Below, piece by piece: positions 33,786 through 41,190 of a DNA stretch of 64,000 nucleotides (position 1 is the stretch's first letter; each line of letters begins with the position of its first letter). Source of the stretch: CAYMZZ01 sp044463125 (lineage in GTDB: Bacteria > Bacteroidota > Bacteroidia > Chitinophagales > Chitinophagaceae). A model generated the notes under the pieces. That model ran no database searches. It saw only the letters and a list, made by a program, of their open reading frames with translations, and was not told the DNA's origin. The stretch spans positions 1 to 64,000 of the forward strand of contig JBIQMS010000005.1 in the NCBI GenBank assembly GCA_044463125.1. Reading direction: 5' to 3'. The position numbers and the translations under genes were made by a program.

Positions 33786-34055
33786 ATGGCTAAAACATCC
33801 GTCAAAGCCAGACAAAGGAAAAGGGAGAAGATGGTAGACCAGTTTGCTGCCAAGCGCGAAGAGCTGAAAAAAGCCGGCGATTGGAAGGCCCTGGACGAAC
33901 TGCCCCGCAATTCATCCCGCGTTAGGTTGAAAAACCGTTGTCAGCTGACAGGCCGTCCCAAAGGATATGTTCGCTATTTCGGCATCTCCCGTGTGGCCCT
34001 GCGCGACATGGCGCTGAATGGCAAGATTCCTGGTTTGAAGAAAGCAAGCTGGTAA
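33786..34055 (+). CDS. rpsN: 30S ribosomal protein S14
   Basis: S14 is a head protein of the small subunit. The 89-residue product is the long, zinc-independent form: it has only one Cys in the NRCQLTGRPKGYVRYFGISR motif rather than the CxxC pairs of the short form. It ends GLKKASW, as expected. A heptad inverted repeat of the AGTAGTG type follows before rpsH. Confidence 0.97.
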   Translation: MAKTSVKARQRKREKMVDQFAAKREELKKAGDWKALDELPRNSSRVRLKNRCQLTGRPKGYVRYFGISRVALRDMALNGKIPGLKKASW

Positions 34056-34140
34056 GAATAAGAAAGTAGTAAATAGGTAGTAGAAAGTAGGTCGTTGGTA
34101 AAACACCCTACTCACTACTCACCACTCACTACTCACTAGA
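34056..34140 (+). repeat. Inverted AGTAGTG heptads between rpsN and rpsH
   Basis: The left arm (about 34062-34091: AAGTAGTAAATAGGTAGTAG and more) and the right arm (about 34107-34137: CCTACTCACTACTCACCACT and more) consist of 7-bp units and are approximate inverse complements around a short A-rich loop. This is a fourth sequence family of the same architecture. Confidence 0.75.
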
Positions 34141-34166
34141 TTAAATAACTCGATAATCAAGATAAA

Positions 34167-34565
34167 ATGGTAACAGATCCCATAGCAGATTTTCTGACCC
34201 GTATCCGTAATGCGCAGATGGCCGGTCACCGGGTGGTAGACATTCCTGCATCCAACCTGAAAAAGCGGATGACTGAAATTCTGTATAACCAGGGGTATAT
34301 CCTGAAATACAAATTTGAGGATGACAGCAAGCAGGGTATCATCAAGATCGCCCTGAAGTATGACCCCTCCACCAAGCAGCCTGCCATACAGAGCATGGAG
34401 CGCATCAGCCGCCCTGGTCTGCGTCAGTATGCCAAGCCCGCCGATTTCCGTCGCGTAAAAAGCGGCTTGGGTATCGCCATTCTCTCCACTTCCAAAGGTG
34501 TAATGACCGATAAGGAAGCCAAGGCGCAGAATGTGGGTGGTGAAGTTCTTTGCTACGTGTATTAA
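34167..34565 (+). CDS. rpsH: 30S ribosomal protein S8
   Basis: S8 binds the central domain of 16S rRNA and represses the spc operon in E. coli. The 132-residue product has TDPIADFLTRIRNAQMAGH, IPASNLKKRMTEIL and the C-terminal RVKSGLGIAILSTSKGVMTD followed by GGEVLCYVY. It is full length. A 102-bp gap without any evident gene precedes rplF. Confidence 0.97.
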   Translation: MVTDPIADFLTRIRNAQMAGHRVVDIPASNLKKRMTEILYNQGYILKYKFEDDSKQGIIKIALKYDPSTKQPAIQSMERISRPGLRQYAKPADFRRVKSGLGIAILSTSKGVMTDKEAKAQNVGGEVLCYVY

Positions 34566-34667
34566 GACAACAGGCTTTGCCTGGGCCAGCAATACATTAA
34601 GCCGAAACCTATTAGGCTGACCGGTTGACTGGTGTAAACAAACAATAAATCTTAAAAGAAGACAATT

Positions 34668-35222
34668 ATGTCAAGGATAGGTAAGCAGCCCGTTGTAATC
34701 CCCGAAGGTGTAACCGTTACGGTGGGTAAAGACAATGTGGTGACCGTAAAAGGTAAAAAAGGCGAATTGAGCCAGGCGATTGATCGGGATATTAAAGTGG
34801 AAGTGAAAGATGGCCAGGTTGTATTTGGCCGTCCTACCGACCAGATCCGTCACCGCGCGCTGCATGGTTTGTATCGTGCACTGATCGCCAACCTGGTAAA
34901 AGGTGTAACAGAAGGATATGAGCGTAAGCTGGAATTGATTGGTGTGGGTTTTAAAGCCACCAACCAGGGCAATGTACTGGATCTCGCCTTGGGTTATTCA
35001 CACAATATCATTTTCGAAGTTCCCAAGGAACTGAAAGTGGCCACCGCACAGGAGAAAGGTCAGAACCCGATGATTACGCTTGAAGGCATCGACAAGCAAT
35101 TGATCGGTCAGGTAGCCGCCAAGATCCGCAGCCTGCGCAAACCCGAGCCATACAAAGGAAAAGGTGTTCGCTATATGGGTGAAGTGGTTCGTAAGAAAGC
35201 TGGTAAGGCAGCGGGTAAATAA
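34668..35222 (+). CDS. rplF: 50S ribosomal protein L6
   Basis: L6 lies near the GTPase-associated region. The 184-residue product begins MSRIGKQPVVIPEGVTV and has the two homologous L6 domains, with TEGYERKLELIGVGFKA at the domain boundary and the conserved KPEPYKGKGVRYMGE near the C-terminus. It has the usual length and is followed by rplR after 52 bp. Confidence 0.98.
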   Translation: MSRIGKQPVVIPEGVTVTVGKDNVVTVKGKKGELSQAIDRDIKVEVKDGQVVFGRPTDQIRHRALHGLYRALIANLVKGVTEGYERKLELIGVGFKATNQGNVLDLALGYSHNIIFEVPKELKVATAQEKGQNPMITLEGIDKQLIGQVAAKIRSLRKPEPYKGKGVRYMGEVVRKKAGKAAGK

Positions 35223-35274
35223 TCAATAAATTAAAATGTTCCTGGCAGCATCAGGAGCGACAAACAATATAAAG

Positions 35275-35634
35275 ATGAACGGTAAAATCAAAACGCAGCG
35301 CAGACAGAATATCCGCTTCCGGATTCGCCGGAAAGTGAGCGGTGGTACCACCAAGCCCCGCCTTTCTGTATTCCGCAGCAATAAGGATATCTACGCCCAG
35401 CTGATCGACGATAGCAAGGGCCTCACTATTGCCTCCGCTTCTTCGCGCGATAAAGACATTGCCGCGCAAAAAGCGCCCAAAGTGGAAATCAGCAAACTGG
35501 TAGGTGCCGCCATTGCCCGCAAGGCTGTGGACCTGGGTATCCAGGAAGTGGTTTTCGATCGCGGTGGTTATCTCTACCATGGTCGTGTGAAAGCGGTAGC
35601 CGATGGCGCCCGCGAAGGTGGATTGAAATTTTAA
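35275..35634 (+). CDS. rplR: 50S ribosomal protein L18
   Basis: L18 carries 5S rRNA onto the large subunit. The 119-residue product starts at ATG 35275 (MNGKIKTQRRQNIRFRIRRK). An upstream ATG at 35236 adds an unconserved N-terminus and is rejected. RLSVFRSNKDIYAQLIDD and FDRGGYLYHGRVKAVADGAR are family-typical. A GGCAGC-CGC-GCTGCC hairpin (35642-35656) lies just after the stop. Confidence 0.97.
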   Translation: MNGKIKTQRRQNIRFRIRRKVSGGTTKPRLSVFRSNKDIYAQLIDDSKGLTIASASSRDKDIAAQKAPKVEISKLVGAAIARKAVDLGIQEVVFDRGGYLYHGRVKAVADGAREGGLKF

Positions 35635-35721
35635 TTCAAGCGGCAGCCGCGCTGCCAAGAAAATTGATAAGTAATACTGGCAAAGGAGTCCGCTCCCGCG
35701 TCACAACTTCAAAAAAGCAGT

Positions 35722-36240
35722 ATGTCTAAATTAAACGTAAACAGGGTTAAAGCAGGTGACCTGGAACTGAAAGACAAGGTTGTTGCGATCAACAGGGTAG
35801 TGAAAACTACCAAAGGTGGCCGCTCATTCAGTTTTTCTGCCCTGGTAGTCGTGGGTAATGAAAATGGCGTGGTAGGTCATGGCCTGGGTAAAGCAAAAGA
35901 AGTGCAGGAAGCCATTACCAAGGGTATTGAAGACGCGAAGAAAAACCTGATCAAAGTGCCCGTGATGAAAGGAACCATTCCGCACGACCAATGGGCCAAG
36001 GAAGGCGCTGCCAAAGTGCTGATCAAACCCGCTGCACATGGTACCGGTGTAATTGCCGGAGGTTCTATGCGCGCCGTACTGGAAAGCGCCGGTGTTACCG
36101 ACGTATTGGCCAAATCGCTGGGATCCGCTAACCCGCACAACGTGGTGAAAGCTACCTTTAAAGCCCTGGCTATGCTCCGCGAGCCTGTTCAAATTGCCAA
36201 GACCCGCAACCTGGGACTGAAGAAAGTGTTTAACGGCTAA
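35722..36240 (+). CDS. rpsE: 30S ribosomal protein S5
   Basis: S5 helps decoding accuracy and lies at the mRNA entry. The 172-residue product has VVAINRVVKTTKGGRSFSFS, ALVVVGNENGVVGHGLGKAK, and APGTGVIAGG-like AAHGTGVIAGGSMRAVLE, plus the SLGSANPHNVVKATFKAL end. rpmD follows after 11 bp. Confidence 0.98.
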   Translation: MSKLNVNRVKAGDLELKDKVVAINRVVKTTKGGRSFSFSALVVVGNENGVVGHGLGKAKEVQEAITKGIEDAKKNLIKVPVMKGTIPHDQWAKEGAAKVLIKPAAHGTGVIAGGSMRAVLESAGVTDVLAKSLGSANPHNVVKATFKALAMLREPVQIAKTRNLGLKKVFNG

Positions 36241-36251
36241 AAAAAATTATC

Positions 36252-36431
36252 ATGAAGAAAATTAAGATAACGCTGGTTAAGAGCCCGATCGACCGCCCTG
36301 AACGCCAGAAAAATACCCTGCAGGCCCTGGGACTGAATAAGACCAATAGCAGCCGCGAGGTAGAAGCCACACCCCAGATTTTGGGAATGGTTAGAAAAGT
36401 GGAGCACCTGGTGAAAGTGGAAGAAATTTGA
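36252..36431 (+). CDS. rpmD: 50S ribosomal protein L30
   Basis: A 59-residue protein starting MKKIKITLVKSPIDRPERQK, then TLQALGLNKTNSSREVEAT and an ILGMVRKVEHLVKVEEI end, the complete L30 pattern. It was read directly from the sequence: ATG 36252, TGA 36429-36431. The stop codon runs straight into the left arm of an inverted ACGT heptad repeat. Its position between rpsE and rplO is the standard order. Confidence 0.97.
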   Translation: MKKIKITLVKSPIDRPERQKNTLQALGLNKTNSSREVEATPQILGMVRKVEHLVKVEEI

Positions 36432-36544
36432 GAAAGTATTACGTAGTACGTTTTACGTATTACGTAGTTTAGAAGAGATATTAACTATTTACAGGAAAAA
36501 CGTATAACGTACTACGTAAAACGTATAACGTAAAACGTTCTCCT
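36431..36544 (+). repeat. Long inverted ACGT hairpin between rpmD and rplO
   Basis: The left arm starts GAGAAAGTATTACGTAGTAC (from 36430). The right arm ends with AACGTAAAACGTTCTC (to 36542). Both arms are 7-bp ACGT units and share a GAGAA/TTCTC terminus, so the 114-bp block is an imperfect palindrome with a loop at about 36468-36498. It fills nearly the whole 152-bp gap inside the spc part of the operon. Confidence 0.85.
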
Positions 36545-36583
36545 TCGCGAGGGGAAACAACCCCGTAAGTCAAAATTCAAAAA

Positions 36584-37033
36584 ATGAAACTACATCAACT
36601 CAAGCCTGCAAAAGGCGCAACGCACAAAGAAAAACGTATTGGTCGTGGTGATGGTTCCGGACATGGTGGTACTTCCACAAAAGGTACCAAAGGTGGACAG
36701 AGCCGCGCCGGTTATAAGCGCAAAATGGCGCATGAAGGTGGCCAGATGCCCATTCAGCGTCGTGTTCCCAAACGTGGATTCAACAATATTCACCGTGTAG
36801 AATACAAAGTTTTCAACCTCGGTCAGATTGAGCAATTGGCTGAAAAATATGCCATCACCGAGTTCTCGCTCGAAAATCTTTACAGCAACGGACTCATCAG
36901 TCAAACAGATCGCGTAAAGATCCTGGGTAACGGAGAGCTGAAAGGCAAATTCTCCTTCCGGGTGAATGCGGTAAGTGAAAAAGCGAAAGCAGCCATTGAA
37001 GCCGCTGGTGGATCAGTGGAGCTGGTAAAGTAA
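36584..37033 (+). CDS. rplO: 50S ribosomal protein L15
   Basis: L15 is a late-assembly protein of the large subunit. The 149-residue product begins MKLHQLKPAKGATHKEKRIG and has GRGDGSGHGGTSTKGTKGG, a QSRAGYKRKMAHEGGQMPI stretch and RRVPKRGFNN. The C-terminal AKAAIEAAGGSVEL closes the family pattern. A hairpin with a T-rich tail lies between its stop and secY. Confidence 0.97.
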   Translation: MKLHQLKPAKGATHKEKRIGRGDGSGHGGTSTKGTKGGQSRAGYKRKMAHEGGQMPIQRRVPKRGFNNIHRVEYKVFNLGQIEQLAEKYAITEFSLENLYSNGLISQTDRVKILGNGELKGKFSFRVNAVSEKAKAAIEAAGGSVELVK

Positions 37034-37051
37034 ATTTCACTAAATTGCACG

Positions 37052-37081
37052 GACGCATGCGACATGCGTCTTTTATGTTTT
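37052..37081 (+). terminator. Hairpin/attenuator between rplO and secY
   Basis: GACGCATG-CGA-CATGCGTC (37052-37070) is a perfect 8-bp stem followed by TTTTATGTTTT. It has the form of a weak intrinsic terminator and may lower secY expression relative to the ribosomal genes. Confidence 0.6.
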
Positions 37082-37109
37082 AAGGGTACTTAAATCTTTA
37101 TTGATCCCC

Positions 37110-38435
37110 GTGAAGAAATTAATTCAAACGCTCAAGAATATCTGGAGTATCGAGGAACTGAAGAGTAAGATACTTTTCACCTTGCTGATGATCGTCATTT
37201 ACCGGGTTGGTTCTTTCATTGTATTACCCGGTATCAATCCCGTGGTGATGGAAGCCAATAAGGTGGAAGGCAGCGGTATCCTCGATCTCATCAATACCTT
37301 TGCCGGTGGAGCCTTCAATATGGCTTCCATCTTTGCATTGGGTATTATGCCCTATATCTCCGCTTCTATCTTTATGCAATTGATGACGGTGCTGGTGCCC
37401 CGTTTCCAAAAGATGCAGAAGGAAGGAGAAAGTGGCCGTAAGAAAATCAACCAATACACGCGCTATCTCACTGTAGCGGTAACCATCGTACAGGCTTTTG
37501 CTTATGTATCGTACCTGCACCAGGTGCATGGTGCGGCCATGATCGGTAGCTTCGCGCCTTATTTCCGTTTCACTACCATCATTATCCTTACGGCAGGTAC
37601 CCTGTTTGTAATGTGGATGGGTGAAAAGATCACCGACAAAGGCCTGGGCAACGGTACATCCCTGATTATCATGATCGGTATCCTCGCCCGCCTGCCCCAG
37701 TCGCTGATACAGGAACTGACCGACAAGTCTACCCGTAATGGTAATATCCTGATCTTTATCGTAGAGCTCATCATCCTTGTAGCCATCGTGCTGGGTTGTA
37801 TCCTGCTGATTCAGGGTGTACGCAAAGTGCCGGTTAACTATGCCAAGCAGGTTGTAGGCAATCGTTCCTTTACCGGTGCGCGCCAGTTTCTGCCGCTGAA
37901 AGTGAACAGTGCGGGTGTAATGCCCATCATCTTTGCGCAGGCTATAATGTTTCTTCCCACTTTGTTTACACTGGGTGGCAATGCGGAGATTGGACGAATG
38001 TTTACCGACCATAAGCATATCGCTTATATGACGGTGTATTCACTGGTGGTAATCGGATTCACTTTCCTGTACACAGCCCTGATATTTAATCCCAAGCAGA
38101 TCGCAGAAAACCTGAAGCAGAATAATGGTTTCATTCCGGGTGTAAAGCCGGGGCAGCCTACCGCCGATTATATCGGTATGGTGATGGACCGGATCACTTT
38201 CCCGGGTGCTATACTGCTTGCTTTTGTAGGCATCCTGCCGGGTATAGCGGAACGCCTCGGCGTTACACAGGGCTTCTCCACTTTCTTTGGTGGGACCTCC
38301 CTCCTGATTATGGTAGGCGTGGTGCTTGATACACTGCAGCAAATTGAAACACAATTGCTGATGCGCCAGTACGATACGCTGATGAAGAGCGGTCGTATCC
38401 AGGGTCGTCAAAGCACATCTGCCGTACAGATCTAG
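37110..38435 (+). CDS. secY: Preprotein translocase subunit SecY
   Basis: SecY is the channel of the Sec translocon in the inner membrane. The 441-residue product has ten membrane segments, with GINPVVMEAN after TM1 as the plug region, FALGIMPYISASIFMQL in TM2, and GDRLGV-type loops later (GIAERLGVTQGFSTFFGG). The start is probably GTG 37110 (reads MKKLIQTLKNIWSIEELK); TTG 37101 is a longer option. Unlike most relatives it ends in a strong terminator rather than leading into map-infA. Confidence 0.96.
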   Translation: MKKLIQTLKNIWSIEELKSKILFTLLMIVIYRVGSFIVLPGINPVVMEANKVEGSGILDLINTFAGGAFNMASIFALGIMPYISASIFMQLMTVLVPRFQKMQKEGESGRKKINQYTRYLTVAVTIVQAFAYVSYLHQVHGAAMIGSFAPYFRFTTIIILTAGTLFVMWMGEKITDKGLGNGTSLIIMIGILARLPQSLIQELTDKSTRNGNILIFIVELIILVAIVLGCILLIQGVRKVPVNYAKQVVGNRSFTGARQFLPLKVNSAGVMPIIFAQAIMFLPTLFTLGGNAEIGRMFTDHKHIAYMTVYSLVVIGFTFLYTALIFNPKQIAENLKQNNGFIPGVKPGQPTADYIGMVMDRITFPGAILLAFVGILPGIAERLGVTQGFSTFFGGTSLLIMVGVVLDTLQQIETQLLMRQYDTLMKSGRIQGRQSTSAVQI

Positions 38436-38463
38436 TTAAGAATAACTTAATCGTCTTATAATC

Positions 38464-38491
38464 AAACGACCCCGGATTTCCGGGGTCGTTT
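38464..38491 (+). terminator. Intrinsic terminator of secY
   Basis: AAACGACCCCGG-ATTT-CCGGGGTCGTTT is a perfect 12-bp stem 28 bp after the secY stop, with a T-rich tail. It closes the ribosomal unit. Confidence 0.92.
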
Positions 38492-38509
38492 CGTTTGAGA
38501 AGAATTATA

Positions 38510-38829
38510 TTACTCATCCATTAAGTAAAATACAGTATCTATAAAAAACAATAACCCGTTGCTACTTATGACATTTTCATCATGCATGTCTTCAAGTCTT
38601 ATATGAAATTCCATATTGAAGTACTATCATTTCTTGCTAACTCTCTTAAGAAGAGTGCTTGCTTTTCTTTAATGAGTCTTTTATTTTCGAAGCCCTTTTT
38701 AGATGTTCGACTTGCGCCAAAGCTTCGGATAAGCTTATCGCGGATCTCTGCGCAACGATCTGCTGGCTTCGAATCGCCAACTCCCTGAATGATATTTTGT
38801 AGGAGTACTCTTGTCTCATCCTTAATCAT
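38510..38829 (-). pseudogene. Remnant of a polyvalent-protein kinase gene
   Basis: From ATG 38829, 76 codons read MIKDETRVLLQNIIQGVG... and ...KGFENKRLIKEKQALFLREL, then stop. A second frame continues at about 38630 with FHIRLEDMHDENVISSNGLL and FFIDTVFYLMDE, ending at 38510. N- and C-terminal parts resemble the ends of kinase-like proteins of the polyvalent/mobile-element type (an HDEN catalytic-loop-like motif and IDTVF). The central kinase region is missing and the two ends are out of frame. This is an internally deleted remnant. Family naming is from memory of such sequences. Confidence 0.55.
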
Positions 38830-38949
38830 TTAGGCAAGCTAAAAAAATAGAATTTAGATTCAAGCGCCCCAAAACAACCTACACTAAATAGTTGTAAATC
38901 AATATCCTTCTTCAATGTTATCGAATTAGCACCTTACGGTTTTTCATCG
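38830..38949. other. Short non-coding gap before map
   Basis: About 120 A/T-rich bases between the divergent remnant gene and the map promoter. No repeat, gene or clear hairpin is seen. Confidence 0.4.
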
Positions 38950-38957
38950 TAATTTTG
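38950..38957 (+). promoter_or_regulatory. -7 box of map
   Basis: TAATTTTG ends only 6 bp before ATG 38964. If it is the promoter, the mRNA would be leaderless or nearly so. Confidence 0.5.
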
Positions 38958-38963
38958 CCCACT

Positions 38964-39788
38964 ATGGTAATTTGTAAGTCTCCTGAGCAGATTGAAAAAA
39001 TGCGATCCAGCGCCTTGCTGGTGAGTCAGACCCTGACGGAAGTGGCGAAAATGCTGCGCCCGGGTCTCACTACATTGGAACTGGACGTTTTTATCGGTCA
39101 ATACATCCGTGATCATAAGGCCATTCCTTCATTCCTGAATTATAATGGCTATCCCTTTAATTCCTGCATATCTGTAAATGACGTGGTGGTGCACGGATTC
39201 CCCAACAAAAATGAATTGAATGAGGGAGACGTTATTACCGTGGATGTGGGGCTGATCCTCGAAGGTTGGCATGGAGATCATGCTTATACATTCGCTATTG
39301 GCGACCCGGGTGTTGAGGCGCTTCAACTCATCAAAGTGACTAAGGAAGCCCTGTACAAAGGAATTGAGAAAGCGGTGGCCGGCAACCGCATGGGCGATAT
39401 TGCTTATGCCATACAGGAGCATACCGAAAAGAAGAATGGTTATGGTGTGGTGCGCGAGCTGGTAGGTCATGGCCTGGGTGAGAGCCTGCACGAAGATCCA
39501 CAGGTGCCCAATTATGGTAAGCGGGGAACCGGCGTGAAGCTGAAAGAAGGTATGGTGCTGGCGATTGAACCCATGATCAACCTCGGAAGCCGAGAAGTTT
39601 ATACAGAAAGCGATCAATGGACCGTTCGTACCCGCGACGGCAAAGTGTCGGTGCACTTTGAGCATGATGTGGCGGTGCGGAAAAACAAGGCTGATATCCT
39701 CTCCAACTATGCGCCTATTGAAGCAGCCGAAGCGGCCAATCCACATCTGGTAGTGGCTGAAAAAGCGCTGGTGCCGGCACAAGGTTGA
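38964..39788 (+). CDS. map: Type I methionine aminopeptidase
   Basis: Removes the initiator Met from nascent proteins. The 274-residue product starts MVICKSPEQIEKMR, which lines up with known MAP N-termini. The metal ligands are visible in VITVDVGL (Asp), HGDHAYTF (Asp), VGHGLGESLHEDP (His), AIEPMINLG (Glu) and FEHDVAV (Glu). A TTG three codons upstream is inside the -7 box and is rejected. It overlaps by a few bases a longer reading of the next gene. map usually follows secY directly; here 528 bp and a decayed gene intervene. Confidence 0.96.
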   Translation: MVICKSPEQIEKMRSSALLVSQTLTEVAKMLRPGLTTLELDVFIGQYIRDHKAIPSFLNYNGYPFNSCISVNDVVVHGFPNKNELNEGDVITVDVGLILEGWHGDHAYTFAIGDPGVEALQLIKVTKEALYKGIEKAVAGNRMGDIAYAIQEHTEKKNGYGVVRELVGHGLGESLHEDPQVPNYGKRGTGVKLKEGMVLAIEPMINLGSREVYTESDQWTVRTRDGKVSVHFEHDVAVRKNKADILSNYAPIEAAEAANPHLVVAEKALVPAQG

Positions 39789-39811
39789 GCCTTATTGTCG
39801 AAATCAACAAC

Positions 39812-41044
39812 ATGGAAAAATGGGATCTACTGGTAGTCGGCGGTGGCGCCGCAGGGTTTTTTTGCGCGGTCAATGCGGCGCGTATGCATCCCGACCTAAA
39901 AGTGGCTCTTATCGAGAAATCGGGTAAGTTGTTGAGCAAAGTATCCGTTAGCGGCGGTGGCCGCTGCAATGTAACCCATGCCTGCTACGACATTGATGCT
40001 ATGGTCCGCCATTATCCCCGGGGCGGCAATTTCCTTCGCAAAGCTTTTCATCATTTCTTTACAACTGATACCATAGCCTGGTTTCGGGAAAGAGGAGTGG
40101 AGCTTCATACGGAAGCGGATGGTCGTATGTTTCCGGTTGGCAACCAATCTTCCACTATCGTACAATGCCTGCTGCAGGAGGCGGCCAAATACAATGTCTC
40201 CATATTCCTGAATCAGGACCTGGAGGATTTGAAACCTCTTGAGGGAGAATGGGAACTGAGAACGGCTTCCGGCCGAACTTACCGAACAGCCAGGGTTTGC
40301 CTCGCCATGGGAGGTTTGAACCGCCCATCCATGACCAACCTTTTTCAGCATCTCTCCCATACATTGGTGCCATCCGTTCCATCCCTTTTTACCTTCAATA
40401 TGCCGGGCAATTCCATTACCCGACTGATGGGAATAGCGGTGGAGCAGGTGCGCGCCAAAGTGCCGGGTACCAAACTGGAATCTGAAGGCCCGCTGCTGAT
40501 CACGCACTGGGGTATGAGTGGTCCCGCCATCCTTAAACTTAGCGCATGGGGCGCCCGGATACTTGCGGAAAAGAACTATCATTTCACTGTCCAGATCAAC
40601 TGGATACCGGAGCATAATGAAAACTCCCTTCGCGAATTTTTCGATACCTGGCGGGCGCAGGCCGGAAAGCAACTCGTTTACAATAAAAATCCATTGGGTC
40701 TTCCCCAAAGATTGTGGGAGTATCTACTCCAGGAACAAGCCCATGTCGCGCCCAGCAAGCGTTGGGCTGATCTTTCCAGCAAGGAATGGCAGGCCCTGGT
40801 GAAGGCTTTGTTGTTTTCGAGTTTTGAAGTGAAAGGCAAAACCACTTTCAAGGAAGAATTCGTGACCGCAGGAGGCGTATCGCTTTCCGAAATTGACCAC
40901 CAAACCATGGAGAGCCGTAAGCATCCGGGATTGTTCTTTGCCGGCGAAGTGATGGATGTGGACGGCATCACCGGCGGGTTTAATTTTCAACATGCCTGGA
41001 CGAGTGGGTTTTTGGCAGCGGCGAACGTGAATCGTGAGGCGTGA
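39812..41044 (+). CDS. HI0933/BaiN-family FAD flavoprotein
   Basis: A predicted FAD-dependent oxidoreductase of about 410 residues. The N-terminal dinucleotide motif is LLVVGGGAAGFFCAVNAA. KLLSKVSVSGGGRCNVT is the family signature, and the C-terminal FAGEVMDVDGITGGFNFQ with AWTSGFLAA completes the FAD site. The substrate is unknown. ATG 39812 (MEKWDLLV) is preferred to 39785, which overlaps map. The last codons and stop (ANVNREA*) are built from a GTGARNC repeat arm, see the repeat at 41028-41190. Confidence 0.93.
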   Translation: MEKWDLLVVGGGAAGFFCAVNAARMHPDLKVALIEKSGKLLSKVSVSGGGRCNVTHACYDIDAMVRHYPRGGNFLRKAFHHFFTTDTIAWFRERGVELHTEADGRMFPVGNQSSTIVQCLLQEAAKYNVSIFLNQDLEDLKPLEGEWELRTASGRTYRTARVCLAMGGLNRPSMTNLFQHLSHTLVPSVPSLFTFNMPGNSITRLMGIAVEQVRAKVPGTKLESEGPLLITHWGMSGPAILKLSAWGARILAEKNYHFTVQINWIPEHNENSLREFFDTWRAQAGKQLVYNKNPLGLPQRLWEYLLQEQAHVAPSKRWADLSSKEWQALVKALLFSSFEVKGKTTFKEEFVTAGGVSLSEIDHQTMESRKHPGLFFAGEVMDVDGITGGFNFQHAWTSGFLAAANVNREA

Positions 41045-41190
41045 ATCGTGAATCGTGAGGCGTGAGGCGTGAGTTTAAAGTTTAGAGTTTAAAGTTGAAA
41101 GTTTAAAGTTGAAAGTTTAACCTTAAACCTTAAACCTTCAACTCAACTCACGGCTCACGCCTCACGATTCATGCCTCACGCCTCACGTTC
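41028..41190. repeat. Nested inverted GTGARNC and GTTTAAA repeats
   Basis: Between two convergent genes lie, in order, a GTGARNC tract (about 41028-41071), a GTTTAAA tract (about 41072-41119), its inverse (about 41120-41142), and an inverse GTGARNC tract (about 41145-41190). The arms pair as one long nested hairpin. Both arms extend through the stop codons into the coding ends, sharing GGCGAACGTGA, so the two unrelated proteins end ANVNREA and ANVRREA. Confidence 0.9.
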
